A stretch of DNA of 63,624 nt from contig NZ_WVIC01000028.1 of assembly GCF_009939295.1 (NCBI RefSeq), forward strand, positions 1-63,624, in the 5' to 3' direction. The position numbers were made by a program, and so were the translations under genes. Below are positions 34,719-45,382 of the stretch, one piece after another. The notes beneath the pieces were generated by a model. That model searched no databases and had not been told where the DNA came from. It was given only the letters and a program-made list of their open reading frames with translations. The DNA is from Petrachloros mirabilis ULC683. Lineage in GTDB: Bacteria > Cyanobacteriota > Cyanobacteriia > Thermosynechococcales > Thermosynechococcaceae. How positions within the stretch are numbered: the stretch's first letter is position 1; each line of letters starts with the position of its first letter.

Positions 34719-34937
34719 ATGGCCATCAAAAAAGGAGATTGGGTTCAACTCGTTTTGGACAAATTTGAACATAGCGTCGAGGCTCAGGCGAGCGATCCCA
34801 GATTGCCGGCCTATCTCTTTGAGGGCACAGGTGAAGTTGTCGAGTTGGCTGGGGATTATGTCCAGGTAAAGTTTCGGGTGCCCACTCCCACAGTCTGGCT
34901 GCGCATGGATCAACTTGAGGTTGCTCCTAAATCTTAG
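34719..34937 (+). CDS. ndhO: NAD(P)H-quinone oxidoreductase subunit O
   Basis: A 72-residue NDH-1 subunit. The start [12 protein letters not shown] and the ends [21 protein letters not shown] and [13 protein letters not shown] are the NdhO pattern. In cyanobacteria it is a small cytoplasmic-arm subunit of the photosynthetic NDH-1 complex and limits cyclic electron flow. The ATG at 34719 is chosen by the conserved start. mdh begins 12 bp after its stop, so the two are probably co-transcribed. Confidence 0.92.
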   Translation: MAIKKGDWVQLVLDKFEHSVEAQASDPRLPAYLFEGTGEVVELAGDYVQVKFRVPTPTVWLRMDQLEVAPKS

Positions 34938-34949
34938 ATAGGTGTTGCC

Positions 34950-35924
34950 ATGGAAAGCCCCCGAGATCGCGTCAAAGGTTGCCAAGTTGCCCAGGTGACG
35001 GTCATTGGTGCTGGCAATGTGGGCAGCACCCTGGGACAGCGTCTCGCCGAAAAAAATCTGGCCGATGTGATACTGCTGGATGTCCAACCCGGACGACCCC
35101 AAGGCTTAGCCCTAGACTTAATGGAGGCGCGAGGCGTCGAGCATCATGATCGTCGCATCCTGGGCACCGCCGACTATGGCGATACCCAGGACTCTGATGT
35201 GATTGTGGTCACCGCAGGCTTGCCCCGCAAACCGGGCATGAGTCGAGATGATTTACTCCAAATCAATGGGCAAATTGTGGCTGATGTCACCCAGCGGGCA
35301 GTGGAGGTTTCACCTGATGCCATTGTGATGGTGGTGACTAACCCCCTCGATGTGATGACCTATGTGGCCTGGAAAGCCAGTGGCTTGCCTCCAGAACGGG
35401 TCATAGGTATGGCTGGGGTTCTGGATGCGGCTCGCTTTGAAACCTTTATTGCCCTAGAGTTACAGATTTCTACCCGCGATGTTCACGCCATGGTTTTGGG
35501 AGGGCATGGGGATTTGATGGTGCCCCTACCTCGGTACACAACGGTCAGCGGTATTCCGATTACCGAGCTGCTCAGCGCTGAGGTGATTGCACGATTGGTG
35601 GCGCGGACACGCAATGGGGGTGCTGAAATCGTGGGTCTTATGAAGGCAGGAAGTGCCTACTATGCCCCGGCCTCTTCTGCTTGCTCCATGGTTGAGTCCA
35701 TCCTTTATAACCGCAGACGGATCGTTCCTGCGGCGGTGTACCTCCAGGGGGAATATGGTCTGTCCAATTTATTCCTGGGGGTGCCTGCTTGCCTAGGGCG
35801 TCTGGGGGTCACTAAGGTGCTTGAGTTAAAGCTCTCTGAGGTGGAGCAGCAGGCGCTGCATACTTCAGCCCAGGCGGTTCAGCAGAGTATTGACGTGATC
35901 CAGCCATTGCTTGCGGCCTTGTAA
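34950..35924 (+). CDS. mdh: Malate dehydrogenase
   Basis: A 324-residue LDH-like malate dehydrogenase. The N-terminal NAD loop is VIGAGNVGS, the specificity loop [10 protein letters not shown] has Arg where lactate dehydrogenases have Gln, and the active-site His is in GGHGDLMVP. It interconverts malate and oxaloacetate with NAD(H). The gene follows ndhO closely. Start ATG at 34950; the family start near ATGAQVTVIG would be nearly the same. Confidence 0.92.
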   Translation: MESPRDRVKGCQVAQVTVIGAGNVGSTLGQRLAEKNLADVILLDVQPGRPQGLALDLMEARGVEHHDRRILGTADYGDTQDSDVIVVTAGLPRKPGMSRDDLLQINGQIVADVTQRAVEVSPDAIVMVVTNPLDVMTYVAWKASGLPPERVIGMAGVLDAARFETFIALELQISTRDVHAMVLGGHGDLMVPLPRYTTVSGIPITELLSAEVIARLVARTRNGGAEIVGLMKAGSAYYAPASSACSMVESILYNRRRIVPAAVYLQGEYGLSNLFLGVPACLGRLGVTKVLELKLSEVEQQALHTSAQAVQQSIDVIQPLLAAL

Positions 35925-35959
35925 CCCAAACGTTGATTGTTCTCAAGGCTGACAAAGCA

Positions 35960-37810
35960 CTAGTTGCTGGCCATATAGTCTAAGATGCCTTGGGCAATGG
36001 CGGCGGCCATCTGGCGCTGCCAGTTAGGATCCCGCAGGCGAGGGGCATCTTCGGCTCCTGTGACAAATCCGGTTTCGACGAGCACTGCTGGCATGGAGGT
36101 TTGTCTGAGGACATAAAATCGGGCTGAGCGGACACCGCGATCGCGAATATTTAACCGTCGCAGAATGCTGTTGTGAATGGCCTGGGCCAACCGATTCCCT
36201 GTGGTGGATCCGGGTGCATGATAGGTTTCAAGACCATTCACATCGGGCCGGCTCATACTGATGGCATTGGCATGGATGCTCACAAATACATTGGCATTTG
36301 TCCGCTCCGCCAACGAAACTCGGGGTTGGAGCTCGACATTCACTTCACTCTGGCGGGTGAGGTGCACCTGTACCCCTTGTTGTTGCAGCAGCCGCGCCAC
36401 CTCTAGACTGATGGGCAGCACCACATCGGTCTCTCGTAACCCGCCAATTCCCACCGCTCCAGGATCTGGCCCCCCATGGCCTGGATCAATCACCACGACC
36501 CGGCGACCCATGGGTTGACTGCCTGGAGACATGACCGGTGCGCTGGATGGCGTGGAAGGGGTTGGGATATTGGCAGTTCCACCCACCCGAGCCAGATTCA
36601 CGACCACAGATTGGGCGTCAAGGCGTTGCACCCCGGTAATCCGCACTCCAGTGGTTGGCGTTGCCAAGATATTGACGGTCTGTGCATCCACACTGCGGAT
36701 CTCAACCCTGGAGAAAGGACTTCCTGAACCAACCCGAGGCGGTTGCAGTCCCGGGGCCAGTTGTGCCGAGCGCAAGGTAATGCGATAGGCAGAGCGCTCC
36801 CAGCCAGTCGTAAAGGAAATGGGCTGATTTGCCCGAATCAACAGTTGGCTACCGCCCAAGTCGATGGAGTTAATGGTGGCGACCCGCGATCCCTGGGCCA
36901 GCATGGTTGTGCCTTGGGGACTGCCCCCTGCCACCAAGCTGACGGTGCCATTGGGGCGATTGCCCCGCGTGGCCGCAGAGCCCCCTTGGGGGAGAAGCAC
37001 AACCCCCCCCAGACCACTCACGGTTGCATTCCAGTCTGGGCTATTGCGATCAACTCGTAATTGCACCTGAGTCTGGGAAGAAGAGGTGCGGGCTACACTG
37101 ATTTCTTCAATCCCGTGAAACTGGGGCTGAAACTTCTTTTGATGGAGTGTATCCGCGAGGGGAACCCCTTGTAGCTCTAAGGTAATGGTTCTGCGATCGC
37201 GACTGCGATTGACCTTAACCGTGGGCGTCCTCCCCCGAGTGGGTAAAAACAATCCATCAGCAGTGACCAAAATATCACTCAGACCCGCGAAGGCAGAAGG
37301 AGCCGGAGTCGTGCGAGACACTGGTGTCGCCGTCGGCCTAGAAACCGGAGTACTACTCTGGGAGGTCACCTGAACGCGCTGGGGGGTTGGCAACGTAATC
37401 GACCATTGTGAAGGAGACTGACCCTCAACCTTCACCTGTTGTGGATCCACCGTATAATCAGGTGCCAACTCTACGACAATGCGAGTGGTTTGAGGGTCAA
37501 ACTGCCCCACTCGAACACTGCGAATAGCCGTCCCAATGGTTTGATTGATGGCCGGACGCCCCAGGACAATCCCCGGTAAATCCACTACCAAACGGGTGGG
37601 ATCCGGAATCAGTTGCACTCGCGGCCGAACATCAATATCGGTTCTAAATTCCAGGGCATTTTGATTGCGGTTAAACTGCCAAAACTCTAGACTCGCCGCT
37701 GCCGCAGGCGCGATCCCAGCCAGCCAGGCAAACAGAGACAGGGTTAGCCCACCTGTCGCAATCACCTGACCCCACCGGACAGGAATCTGAAGCCCATGAT
37801 ATTGCCGCAT
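35960..37810 (-). CDS. amiC: N-acetylmuramoyl-L-alanine amidase with AMIN domain
   Basis: A 616-residue exported peptidoglycan hydrolase. A signal segment (about 14-34) precedes an AMIN domain (about 37-120) that binds septal or junctional peptidoglycan, a Pro/Thr/Ser-rich linker, a second beta-rich AMIN-like region, and an amidase_3 catalytic domain (about 435-610). Catalytic motifs are VVIDPGHGGPDPGA, E in GLRETDVVL, SIHANAI and VLVETGFV. It cleaves the lactyl-Ala bond. It could act in cell separation or septal junctions. The gene is read alone, convergent with mdh. Confidence 0.92.
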   Translation of the reverse strand: MRQYHGLQIPVRWGQVIATGGLTLSLFAWLAGIAPAAAASLEFWQFNRNQNALEFRTDIDVRPRVQLIPDPTRLVVDLPGIVLGRPAINQTIGTAIRSVRVGQFDPQTTRIVVELAPDYTVDPQQVKVEGQSPSQWSITLPTPQRVQVTSQSSTPVSRPTATPVSRTTPAPSAFAGLSDILVTADGLFLPTRGRTPTVKVNRSRDRRTITLELQGVPLADTLHQKKFQPQFHGIEEISVARTSSSQTQVQLRVDRNSPDWNATVSGLGGVVLLPQGGSAATRGNRPNGTVSLVAGGSPQGTTMLAQGSRVATINSIDLGGSQLLIRANQPISFTTGWERSAYRITLRSAQLAPGLQPPRVGSGSPFSRVEIRSVDAQTVNILATPTTGVRITGVQRLDAQSVVVNLARVGGTANIPTPSTPSSAPVMSPGSQPMGRRVVVIDPGHGGPDPGAVGIGGLRETDVVLPISLEVARLLQQQGVQVHLTRQSEVNVELQPRVSLAERTNANVFVSIHANAISMSRPDVNGLETYHAPGSTTGNRLAQAIHNSILRRLNIRDRGVRSARFYVLRQTSMPAVLVETGFVTGAEDAPRLRDPNWQRQMAAAIAQGILDYMASN

Positions 37811-38013
37811 GAATGCCGTTCTCCGTGGAAAATCAGTTCGTCTATCTACCTAACGTCTCAGGTCTGAGTCGATCCATCCCTGGCCGCGAACCGAATTGCA
37901 AACCTGTCTGTTGAGGATACACCTGTCGGGACGAAAAACTGACGAGCAAGGTTGCGAAAAGCATACAGGCGTCAGCAACAATGGTTTACCTATCGAAACA
38001 AACGCCCCACCGG

Positions 38014-39495
38014 TTAAGACTCTTGCTGTAGCCCCTCAATTTCCACTTCATTCGCCACCGTCACAGGGGACACCTCCTGGGGCTTTTCGCCCTGAGATTC
38101 AGAGGGGCTATCCCCAGGAGGATCGCCCCGAAAAGCCACTCGCAGCAAGGGAGGTGCCAGAAATGTCGTCAAAATAACCATGACAATAATGCCAGCTTGC
38201 AGGGGGCGCGATAGGGCACCGCTGGCGGCTCCCACCCCAGCAAACACCAAGCCCACTTCCCCACGAGGCACCATGCCAACGCCAATGGCCATACGATTCA
38301 GTTCAGGCTGCCCAAATACGGTAAATCCTGTAACCACCTTACCGAGAATGGCCACCACCACTAAAAAGGCTGCAATCACCAACCCCTCACGATTTTCAGC
38401 CACAAAGGGGTTCAAAACACTGACATCGGTTCTGGCCCCCACGCAAACAAAGAAAATGGGCACAAACATGTCCGCGATGGGGATGACCTGCTTTTCTAGA
38501 TCTTCTCGTTTTTCCGTTTCAGCTAAGACCAGTCCTGCTGTAAACGCCCCCAAAATCGCCTCTAGATGGATCACCGTAGCAATGTAGGCCAGGACAAAGG
38601 CAAAAATAAGCGAAACCAGTAATAAATCGCCGCGAGTTTGGAGATTGTTGACCAAGGACACAAAGTAAGGGCTTAGAAATCGACCTAGAACAATGGCTCC
38701 CACCAGAAAAACAAGAGAGCTCACCATCAAATAGAGAATGTTGGCAATTTCTACCTCGCCTGTTTTGGCCAAGCTAGCGACCACGGCCAGGATGATAATT
38801 CCCAAAATATCGTCTAAAACGGCTGCCCCAATGATAATTTGTCCCTCCTTAGAGTTGAGGCGCTGCAGTTCGGCAAGAACCTTGGCAGTAATCCCAATAC
38901 TGGTAGCGGTCAGGGCGGCTCCCGCAAAAATGGCAGGCACCGCTGTCATATGAAATAGGTAAATCAACCCCAGGGTTCCAGCCATGAATGGAGCTGCTAC
39001 CCCGACAACCGCAACGATCGCTGCTTGAGGTCCAACTTTGATCAGCTCTTGCAAGTCTGACTCTAGGCCAATTTCAAACAACAGGATAACCACCCCAAGT
39101 TCGGATAGCACAGAGATGACTTCACTGTAGGCGCCTGAAACAGCAACTACCGTTTCAGGGGGCGTACCCGCAGTGGTCTGCAAAATTTGAGTGAGCAAAG
39201 AAGGAGTTGCTGCCGCTGCCCCTTCCCCCGGAAACATCAGCAGGTGTAGAGCTGAAACCCCAATCGCTACCCCACCAATCAATTCTCCGAGGACAGGGGG
39301 CAGGTTAATTCGAGAGCAAAGTTCTCCCCCCACCTTGCTAGCCAAATAAATCACAATTAAGCTGAGCAAAACCCCAGCAAGAACAAGGGGGGCATCCTCG
39401 GCACTGACACCAGCTTCCGCGGCAGCCAGCGGCAGTAAACCAGTGTGGAAGTGCCAACCAAGCACAGAAGTCCAGGACAGTGTTGCATTCACCAT
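38014..39495 (-). CDS. Cation:proton antiporter, NhaS3/Kef-like
   Basis: A 493-residue CPA2-type antiporter with about 12 membrane helices. Key motifs are LPPVLGELIGGVAIG, LFEIGLES (the helix-break region), DDILGIIILA with the Asp pair, and MVPRGEVGLVFAGVG. It resembles NhaS3 of cyanobacteria, which is in the thylakoid membrane and exchanges Na+ for H+. The C-terminal tail is short and acidic (SQGEKPQEV). The start ATG at 39495 gives an extra 40-residue lead. Ion specificity is inferred only. Confidence 0.82.
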   Translation of the reverse strand: MVNATLSWTSVLGWHFHTGLLPLAAAEAGVSAEDAPLVLAGVLLSLIVIYLASKVGGELCSRINLPPVLGELIGGVAIGVSALHLLMFPGEGAAAATPSLLTQILQTTAGTPPETVVAVSGAYSEVISVLSELGVVILLFEIGLESDLQELIKVGPQAAIVAVVGVAAPFMAGTLGLIYLFHMTAVPAIFAGAALTATSIGITAKVLAELQRLNSKEGQIIIGAAVLDDILGIIILAVVASLAKTGEVEIANILYLMVSSLVFLVGAIVLGRFLSPYFVSLVNNLQTRGDLLLVSLIFAFVLAYIATVIHLEAILGAFTAGLVLAETEKREDLEKQVIPIADMFVPIFFVCVGARTDVSVLNPFVAENREGLVIAAFLVVVAILGKVVTGFTVFGQPELNRMAIGVGMVPRGEVGLVFAGVGAASGALSRPLQAGIIVMVILTTFLAPPLLRVAFRGDPPGDSPSESQGEKPQEVSPVTVANEVEIEGLQQES

Positions 39496-39653
39496 GATTT
39501 GTGCCGTGTCATTTATTCACAAGAAAAACAGGAGAGAGTTTCTGGCAATCTTAGACCCTCTCACCCAATGTGGCCAGCAAAACATGCTAGCTGAGTCTTA
39601 AAGACTGGTTTAATCGCTCTTCACGCAGATGGTTGGCTGAGCTTGTCCCATCT

Positions 39654-40466
39654 TCATACAAAAAACCGATGCTGCAAACAGGGCATCTGTCGGCGCACTT
39701 GCGCGAGCCGGGAAGGCTCAATCGCAGCAATCGCCACCCCTGGTTTTTCCCCAGCATCTGCCAGAATGCCCCCCCACGGATCCACGATCAAGGCATGACC
39801 GTGAGATTGACGCCGGGAGTTGTGAAAGCCAGTCTGGGCAGGGGCAATGACATAGCTGGTATTTTCAATGGCTCGGGCTTGCAGCAAAATTTGCCAATGA
39901 TCTTTGCCCGTAAAAGCCGTAAACGCAGCAGGCACAAACAAGACATTCGCGCCACGATGGGTCAGAGATCGGTATAACTCGGGGAAGCGAACATCATAGC
40001 AAACTGAGAGCCCTAAGACCCCCAGGTTTTCGGATTGATAAACGGGTGCCTGCTGATCGCCGGGTACCACCAACTGAGACTCGTAATAAATGTTGCCATC
40101 GGGCAAATCGACGTCAAACAGATGCACCTTGGCGTAGCGTGCCAACTCTTGACCACTGGGGTCAACTAACAAGGCGGTGTTATAGACCTTGCCATCCCCT
40201 GCGGGGACTGGAAACCCACCCCCTAACAGCGTGACTTGAAAGCGCTGAGCCATGGTCTTTAAAAACTGCTCGCTTTTGGGGCCAATGACATCGGCTTGTG
40301 CGACCTTGGCTTCTTCATCCCCTAAAAACGAAAAATTTTCTGGCAATCCAATTAACTCAGCCCCTTGGCGCACAGCCAAGTCAATCAAATCCTCTGCCTG
40401 CTCTAAGTTCTGGCGCAGGTCGGGCACACTATTCATCTGGACAGCCGCAGCTAGGTAAGACTTCAT
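39654..40466 (-). CDS. Nitrilase-superfamily carbon-nitrogen hydrolase
   Basis: A 270-residue Nit protein with the E-K-C triad: Glu in LPENFSFLG, Lys in YAKVHLFD, Cys in SVCYDVRFPE. The sequence resembles Nit1/omega-amidase-like members (deaminated glutathione amidase or ureidopropionase-type), so it may repair metabolites; the substrate is not certain. The N-terminus MKSYLAAAVQMNS is typical. It is read alone. Confidence 0.85.
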   Translation of the reverse strand: MKSYLAAAVQMNSVPDLRQNLEQAEDLIDLAVRQGAELIGLPENFSFLGDEEAKVAQADVIGPKSEQFLKTMAQRFQVTLLGGGFPVPAGDGKVYNTALLVDPSGQELARYAKVHLFDVDLPDGNIYYESQLVVPGDQQAPVYQSENLGVLGLSVCYDVRFPELYRSLTHRGANVLFVPAAFTAFTGKDHWQILLQARAIENTSYVIAPAQTGFHNSRRQSHGHALIVDPWGGILADAGEKPGVAIAAIEPSRLAQVRRQMPCLQHRFFV

Positions 40467-40559
40467 GGGGGCGGATCGCTGGAAAAATATTCAGTAAGCT
40501 CATCCATCCTAAAGCCTCTGAAGCGGTTCGCTCAAGAGAGATCTTTGCTGGGGGACCCC

Positions 40560-40625
40560 CTTCACGTGACATACTCCCGACATCGACCGCTTAGGCGGTA
40601 CGACGCGGGCTTCTCCTCCGGGTTA
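40560..40625 (-). mobile_element. IS200/IS605-type right end without tnpB
   Basis: Reading the minus strand gives GAAGCCCGCG, a stem ACCGCCTAAGCGGT and GTCGGGAGTATGTCAC, close to the usual 3' end of tnpB-type elements and the omega-RNA scaffold. No tnpA or tnpB gene lies next to it, so it is a relic or a very small non-autonomous element. Confidence 0.5.
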
Positions 40626-40647
40626 CCCCAGATTCGCGTTTTATACT

Positions 40648-40687
40648 AAAACGGGAGGTGACCCTTTAGGGTGATTCCTCCCGTTTT
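40648..40687. terminator. Bidirectional terminator after ftsH
   Basis: AAAACGGGAGG (40648-40658) pairs with CCTCCCGTTTT (40677-40687). The inner part has a smaller stem. It lies 47 bp past the ftsH stop and carries T-runs on both strands. Confidence 0.75.
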
Positions 40688-40733
40688 GACCCTATGAACT
40701 TGTTTTTGGGGCGGGGGTTGTCCCAGACGCTGA

Positions 40734-42629
40734 CTAGAGTTGAGGCACAAACCGCTCTTTTTCAGGAACGACCGTGTACTCTGCCACGATTTGTCGGAAC
40801 TCTTCGCCGTCGATGGTTTCTTTGTCAACCAAGAGATCGACAAGACGATCTACGACAGCTCGATTTTCCCGCATCAGCCGAATGGCTTCTTCGTAGGCGT
40901 GCTGAATTAACTCGCGCACTTGAGCGTCAATCCGAGAGGCAATTTCATCAGAATATTCTGAACGGGTCATCAAATCGCGCCCCAAAAAGACCTCGCTAGA
41001 TTGTCCTTCTAGGGATAGTGGACCTAGGTCAGACATGCCAAAGCGAGTTACCATTTGCCGCGCCATGTTCGTCACCTGTTGCAGGTCGCTCCCGGCTCCG
41101 GTGGTCACTTCTGAATCCCCAAAGACGACATACTCAGCAGCGCGCCCGCCCAGGGCACCGGCCATGCGAGCCATGATCTGCGATCGCGAGATCAAACTCT
41201 GGTCATCGGCGGGCGTAAACCAGGTCAACCCCCGTGCCTGTCCCCGGGGAATCAAGGTCACTTTCTGCACCGGATCGTGATCCTTGAGCAGCGTTCCCAC
41301 AATGGCGTGACCGACTTCGTGGTAAGCAATCAGGCGCTTACTCTTGCTGTCTACCAAAGGCGTGCCTTCCATCCCAGCCACCACCCGATCCACAGCATCG
41401 TCAATTTCGAGCATGGTGATCGCCTCTTTACGGCGTCGAGCTGTTAGAATTGCGGCTTCATTGAGCAGGTTGGCCAGATCTGCCCCCGTGAATCCGGGGG
41501 TGCGGCGGGCAATGGCTTTTAGCGAGACGGTATCAGATAGTTTTTTGTCTCGCGCATGTACCGAGAGAATTTCTAGACGACCTTTGATGTCGGGGGCATC
41601 TACAGACACCTGGCGGTCAAATCGACCGGGACGCAGCAGGGCACTGTCTAATACATCAGGCCGGTTGGTGGCGGCGATGATGATAATCCCTGTATTACCT
41701 TCGAACCCGTCCATTTCGGTGAGCAACTGATTTAGGGTTTGCTCCCGCTCGTCGTTGCCGCCGCCAATGCCAGCACCGCGCTGGCGACCAACCGCATCAA
41801 TTTCATCAATAAAGATGATGCAAGGGGCATTTTCCTTAGCCTTCTTGAACAGGTCACGCACCCGCGAGGCACCCACGCCCACAAACATCTCTACAAACTC
41901 AGACCCCGAGATGCTAAAGAATGGCACCCCCGCTTCCCCGGCAATGGCTTTGGCCAGCAGGGTTTTACCCGTTCCTGGAGGCCCAACCAGCAGCACTCCC
42001 TTGGGAATTCGGGCACCCACTGCGGTAAAGCGCTCTGGCTTTTTCAAGAAGGTGACCACCTCTTGCAGTTCTTCTTTGGCTTCTTCAATGCCAGCTACAT
42101 CATCAAACATGACGCCAGTTTTGGCTTCCATTTGGAAGCGGGCACGGGACTTACCAAAGTTCATGGCTTGGCCGGGGCCGCCGGGCACGTTGCTGGAGCG
42201 CCGAAACAAAAAGAACAGCCCCGCAATTAAAAAGATGGGGAAAATCAAGTTCCCCAATAGCCCCCAAACCGCACCGTTGTTTCGAGAGGGATGCACGTCG
42301 AGGTCGATGTTTTTGGCGCGAATCTTGGTGACCAATTCAGGCGCAGAACCCGGCAAGTCCACCCGCGCCCGTTGCATGCCCCCTTGTCCGAGGCTATCAG
42401 TATCGGCAATTTCGACGATGGCGGTGCGACCCCCATCGAATAGATCCACGCGATCAATTTTGCCTGCATCCAGGTAGGTCAAGAAGCGACCATAGGTCAT
42501 CCGGGCACTGGCAGCATTTTTGGCCGTCGTGTCCACAGAACCGGTCGCAAATGCGCCTTGCCAGACAAAGAAGGCAATCAAGAGCGCAGGCAGGGTCCAC
42601 AACAGAATTGTTTTCCAAGAAGATTTCAT
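40734..42629 (-). CDS. ftsH: ATP-dependent zinc metalloprotease FtsH
   Basis: A 631-residue AAA+ membrane protease. TM1 about 8-26 and TM2 about 125-142 flank a lumenal/periplasmic domain; Walker A GPPGTGKT is at 216-223, Walker [14 protein letters not shown] near [20 protein letters not shown] (read in parts), and zinc motif HEVGH near residue 434 with a downstream D in GSDLQQV. In cyanobacteria FtsH2/FtsH3 repair photosystem II by degrading D1; the N-terminal layout fits that group. Confidence 0.95.
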   Translation of the reverse strand: MKSSWKTILLWTLPALLIAFFVWQGAFATGSVDTTAKNAASARMTYGRFLTYLDAGKIDRVDLFDGGRTAIVEIADTDSLGQGGMQRARVDLPGSAPELVTKIRAKNIDLDVHPSRNNGAVWGLLGNLIFPIFLIAGLFFLFRRSSNVPGGPGQAMNFGKSRARFQMEAKTGVMFDDVAGIEEAKEELQEVVTFLKKPERFTAVGARIPKGVLLVGPPGTGKTLLAKAIAGEAGVPFFSISGSEFVEMFVGVGASRVRDLFKKAKENAPCIIFIDEIDAVGRQRGAGIGGGNDEREQTLNQLLTEMDGFEGNTGIIIIAATNRPDVLDSALLRPGRFDRQVSVDAPDIKGRLEILSVHARDKKLSDTVSLKAIARRTPGFTGADLANLLNEAAILTARRRKEAITMLEIDDAVDRVVAGMEGTPLVDSKSKRLIAYHEVGHAIVGTLLKDHDPVQKVTLIPRGQARGLTWFTPADDQSLISRSQIMARMAGALGGRAAEYVVFGDSEVTTGAGSDLQQVTNMARQMVTRFGMSDLGPLSLEGQSSEVFLGRDLMTRSEYSDEIASRIDAQVRELIQHAYEEAIRLMRENRAVVDRLVDLLVDKETIDGEEFRQIVAEYTVVPEKERFVPQL

Positions 42630-42898
42630 AAAACGTTTTTCCCTTTATTCGATTTATTCGATACAACGCACTCAAGGGGGCTTAAGCGCTGGGTGGTGGG
42701 TTGGTCACAAACTAGAGGCGACCGCAGTGGCTTCAGGTGGGCTAGAAGCTGAAAGGGGTGGTTGAGCTAGACAAAGATTCCAAAATCGTGAAGCAATCTT
42801 AACTAAATTTAACGTAATTCTCAGGAAGGCAGCAAGAGTGGGGGAGGGCAGATAGAAAAATGATCGATTTTGGAGCCTTCAGCCCACCTGTCTATCGG

Positions 42899-44344
42899 CT
42901 ATGCCACCGAGGTATAGGTTAAGGCTTGGGTTAAGCGATCTCGATCTACCTGGCGCTGGTGCAGCAAATCCCACGATTGAATTAAATCGGGGCCATGTAG
43001 GTCACCGGTGAGGGCGGCGCGTAGAGACTTCATCACCAGACCTTTCTTAACCCCTTGGGCTTTAACCACCTGGTTGATCAGGGTTTTAGCTGTTTCGGGG
43101 GTGAGTTGTGCGGGGAGCGCATCCAACACAGCCCTTAAGCAAGGGGCGACGTCGGGCTGTTGCAGTTGGGTCTGGGCGTCTTCGCTCCACTCAATTTGGG
43201 GCTCGAATAAAAAGCGACTCATCTGCACGGCTTCGGATAAGCGGGTTAAGCTCGGGCCAATGAGGGCGCTTAACTCCTCTAGCCAGGGGCGTTCTGCTTC
43301 GGGGTCAAAGCGGTAACCAGCGTCTCGCCAATAGGGAATCAGCACATCAGTTAGCACTGTTGGGGTTAAGTCATGGAGGTATTGGCTGTTGAGCCAGTCT
43401 AGTTTGTCCCAGTCGAACTTGGCTCCGGCCTTGTTCACTCGCTGAAAGTCAAACTGCTGGGCAGCCTCGGCTAGGGTGAAACGCTCGGCATCTGGGGGCG
43501 ACCAGCCTAGCAAGGTCATGTAGTTGGCTAGGGCGGCAGCAATAAAGCCCATTTTCTCAAAGTCAGAAATCGAAGTGACGCCATCGCGCTTCGAGAGCTT
43601 GCGGCCTTCGGCATTCAAAATCAGAGGCGTATGGGCGAAGTCTGGCACCGCTGCCCCAAAGGCTTCGTAGAGCAAAATTTGCTTGGCGGTGTTGGCAATG
43701 TGATCTTCGCCCCGAATCACATGACTGATCGCCATGTCCATATCGTCAACGACAACTGCCAGGTTGTAGAGGGGCTGCCCAATGTCTGAGGGGGTGGTGC
43801 TGGTGCGCGCAATCACCATGTCACCGCCCAAGTCACCACCCCGCCAAGTCATTGTGCCGCGCACTAGATCTTGCCAGACAATTTGGCGCTCGTCGTCAAT
43901 TTTGAACCGAATCACGGGCTGACGCCCTTGGGCTTGAAAGGCGGCTTCCTGTTTTGGGGTCAGATGACGGTGGCGATTGTCGTAGCGGGGAGCTTCGCCC
44001 CGAGCTTTTTGGGCACTGCGCAGTTCATCTAGCTCAGCCTCGGTACAGTAGCAGCGATAGGCCAGTCCTTTATCTAGAAGTTGCTGGATAGCCTCTCGGT
44101 AGAGAGACAATCGCTCAGACTGAAAATAGGGGCCTTCGTCCCAGATCAGACCCAGCCAGGTGAGTCCATCGAGAATGTTTTGGGTATATTGGGGCTGCGA
44201 TCGCGCCGTATCTGTATCTTCAATTCGCAGAATAAACGTGCCTTGGTGATGGCGGGCAAACAGCCAGTTGAAGACCGCTGTGCGGGCAGTGCCAATATGT
44301 AAATTTCCAGTAGGACTGGGGGCAATACGAACTCGAACGCTCAC
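42899..44344 (-). CDS. gltX: Glutamyl-tRNA synthetase
   Basis: A 481-residue class I aminoacyl-tRNA synthetase that charges tRNA-Glu (and supplies tetrapyrrole synthesis). HIGH motif reads HIGTART after APSPTGNL near the start; the KMSKS motif reads KLSKRDG. The zinc-binding CYC segment is in [12 protein letters not shown]. The GTG at 44344 ([13 protein letters not shown]) matches the usual start and length; an upstream Met would add 24 non-conserved residues. It is read alone. Confidence 0.93.
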   Translation of the reverse strand: MSVRVRIAPSPTGNLHIGTARTAVFNWLFARHHQGTFILRIEDTDTARSQPQYTQNILDGLTWLGLIWDEGPYFQSERLSLYREAIQQLLDKGLAYRCYCTEAELDELRSAQKARGEAPRYDNRHRHLTPKQEAAFQAQGRQPVIRFKIDDERQIVWQDLVRGTMTWRGGDLGGDMVIARTSTTPSDIGQPLYNLAVVVDDMDMAISHVIRGEDHIANTAKQILLYEAFGAAVPDFAHTPLILNAEGRKLSKRDGVTSISDFEKMGFIAAALANYMTLLGWSPPDAERFTLAEAAQQFDFQRVNKAGAKFDWDKLDWLNSQYLHDLTPTVLTDVLIPYWRDAGYRFDPEAERPWLEELSALIGPSLTRLSEAVQMSRFLFEPQIEWSEDAQTQLQQPDVAPCLRAVLDALPAQLTPETAKTLINQVVKAQGVKKGLVMKSLRAALTGDLHGPDLIQSWDLLHQRQVDRDRLTQALTYTSVA

Positions 44345-44560
44345 AGAAATTCTCTTAACTCGTAGGGTATGCAGTGACTTGAACAGGAGGACTAGACTGG
44401 ATAGATTGCGGCTCATTCACCTAAAGCTGCAAGGCAGCCTGGAATCATCTCGTCCTTCTACTTTTGACTCTAGCGTATTGGCTGGGTCACGCTGAGCCCA
44501 ACCGGTGTTCTGTGACATCCTGAAGCTCACCTCCCCTTGACATCTTCTCTATCCCATTCC

Positions 44561-44759
44561 CTACCGTGTATACATAAGTCTTGAAAAATTCAAAATCTTT
44601 GCACTCGCCCCCCTAGCCCCCCCTCGCGCAGCGTGCCCGCAGGGCGTAATTCTGGGGGGAACTAGTTCTAACTTTCGGATTTCTCCCCCCAATTTTGGGG
44701 GGTTGGGGGGGCTAATGCAGCTTGGAACACGGAGAACTAGAGATGTGTGTACACCGTAG
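44561..44759. mobile_element. Small repeat element inserted in a hairpin loop
   Basis: This 199-bp element has inverted ends: CTACCGTGTATACA at left and, reading inward from the right, CTACGGTGTACACACA. It is flanked by a direct repeat CTATCCCATTCCCT (44549-44562 and 44760-44773), with a CT overlap. Removing it and one repeat restores a perfect hairpin, CTATCCCATTCC...GGAATGGGATAG. It carries a decayed type B MITE inside. The same right end lies at 39-54. Confidence 0.7.
44578..44735. repeat. Decayed MITE-like element, type B, nested
   Basis: The core (TTGCACTCGCCCCCCTAG and the matching GGGGGGGCTAATGCAG) follows type B, but both ends have decayed. A 22-base palindromic insertion (44625-44646, CGCGCAGCGTGCCCGCAGGG and two more bases) interrupts the left arm. 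Confidence 0.55.
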
Positions 44760-44787
44760 CTATCCCATTCCCTCGGGAATGGGATAG
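44760..44787. terminator. Terminator-like hairpin next to the element
   Basis: CTATCCCATTCC pairs with GGAATGGGATAG over a 4-base loop. The first arm is the right copy of the direct repeat that flanks the inserted element. It lies between gltX and rpsF. Confidence 0.6.
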
Positions 44788-44956
44788 AGCTTTGGGTAGA
44801 CAAGACCTCGATGTAGTGGACTTGTCTAGACTGGAGCCTAGACTGAATTATTAGGGAAGTGACCTGGAGTTGATTTACAATGAAAGATCCTTGCTTCTCA
44901 GCCAGTGCCTTGCACCTCATTGAGAGGCCCTATAGTCCAAAAGGAATATTTGCGTG

Positions 44957-45271
44957 ATGACGACTGCTTACGAAACCATGTATATTCTTCGCCCAGACAT
45001 TGGAGAAGAGCTAACCGAACAGGCCATTGGCAAGTATCAAGCCCTGCTCCAAGAGCAAGGCGCTGAAAACCTAGAAATTCAGCACCGTGGCAAGCGCCGA
45101 CTGGCCTATGAAATTCGCCGATTTCGAGAGGGCGTGTATATTCAAATGAATTACCACGCTGCTGGCAAGGCCGTGGAAGTTGTCGAGCGAGCCATGCGCA
45201 TCAGCGACGAGGTGATTCGCTACATGACGCTCAAAGATCCAGTGGTTGCTGCTGAGGCTGTAGCCGAGTAG
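44957..45271 (+). CDS. rpsF: 30S ribosomal protein S6
   Basis: A 104-residue ribosomal protein that binds 16S rRNA with S18. The sequence [18 protein letters not shown], with [16 protein letters not shown] and Y-x-x-M-N-Y, is the S6 signature. ATG at 44957 follows GTG at 44954; the ATG is the usual start. It is not part of an rpsF-ssb-rpsR operon here, as in many cyanobacteria. The following gene encodes a coiled-coil protein. Confidence 0.95.
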   Translation: MTTAYETMYILRPDIGEELTEQAIGKYQALLQEQGAENLEIQHRGKRRLAYEIRRFREGVYIQMNYHAAGKAVEVVERAMRISDEVIRYMTLKDPVVAAEAVAE

Positions 45272-45382
45272 TCCCAAGGCAGGCTAAAGTGTGGCCGGGT
45301 GGTGGGGCTATGAAGGGTGTCATCGCTCAGATCTAACCTTGAAGTCCCGATCTCAGCTCAGGTAAAACCGGAGTTCTCAGCT

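Noticed and set aside
38180-38587. Frame on the plus strand inside the antiporter gene
   Set aside because: It is a shadow of the membrane protein on the other strand; composition is artefactual.
41755-42477. 240-codon plus-strand frame within ftsH
   Set aside because: Antisense to a strongly conserved gene, with no ribosome site.
44561-44920. Minus-strand frame of 119 codons between gltX and rpsF
   Set aside because: It lies across the repeat element and decayed MITE and changes character at their borders; no coding evidence.
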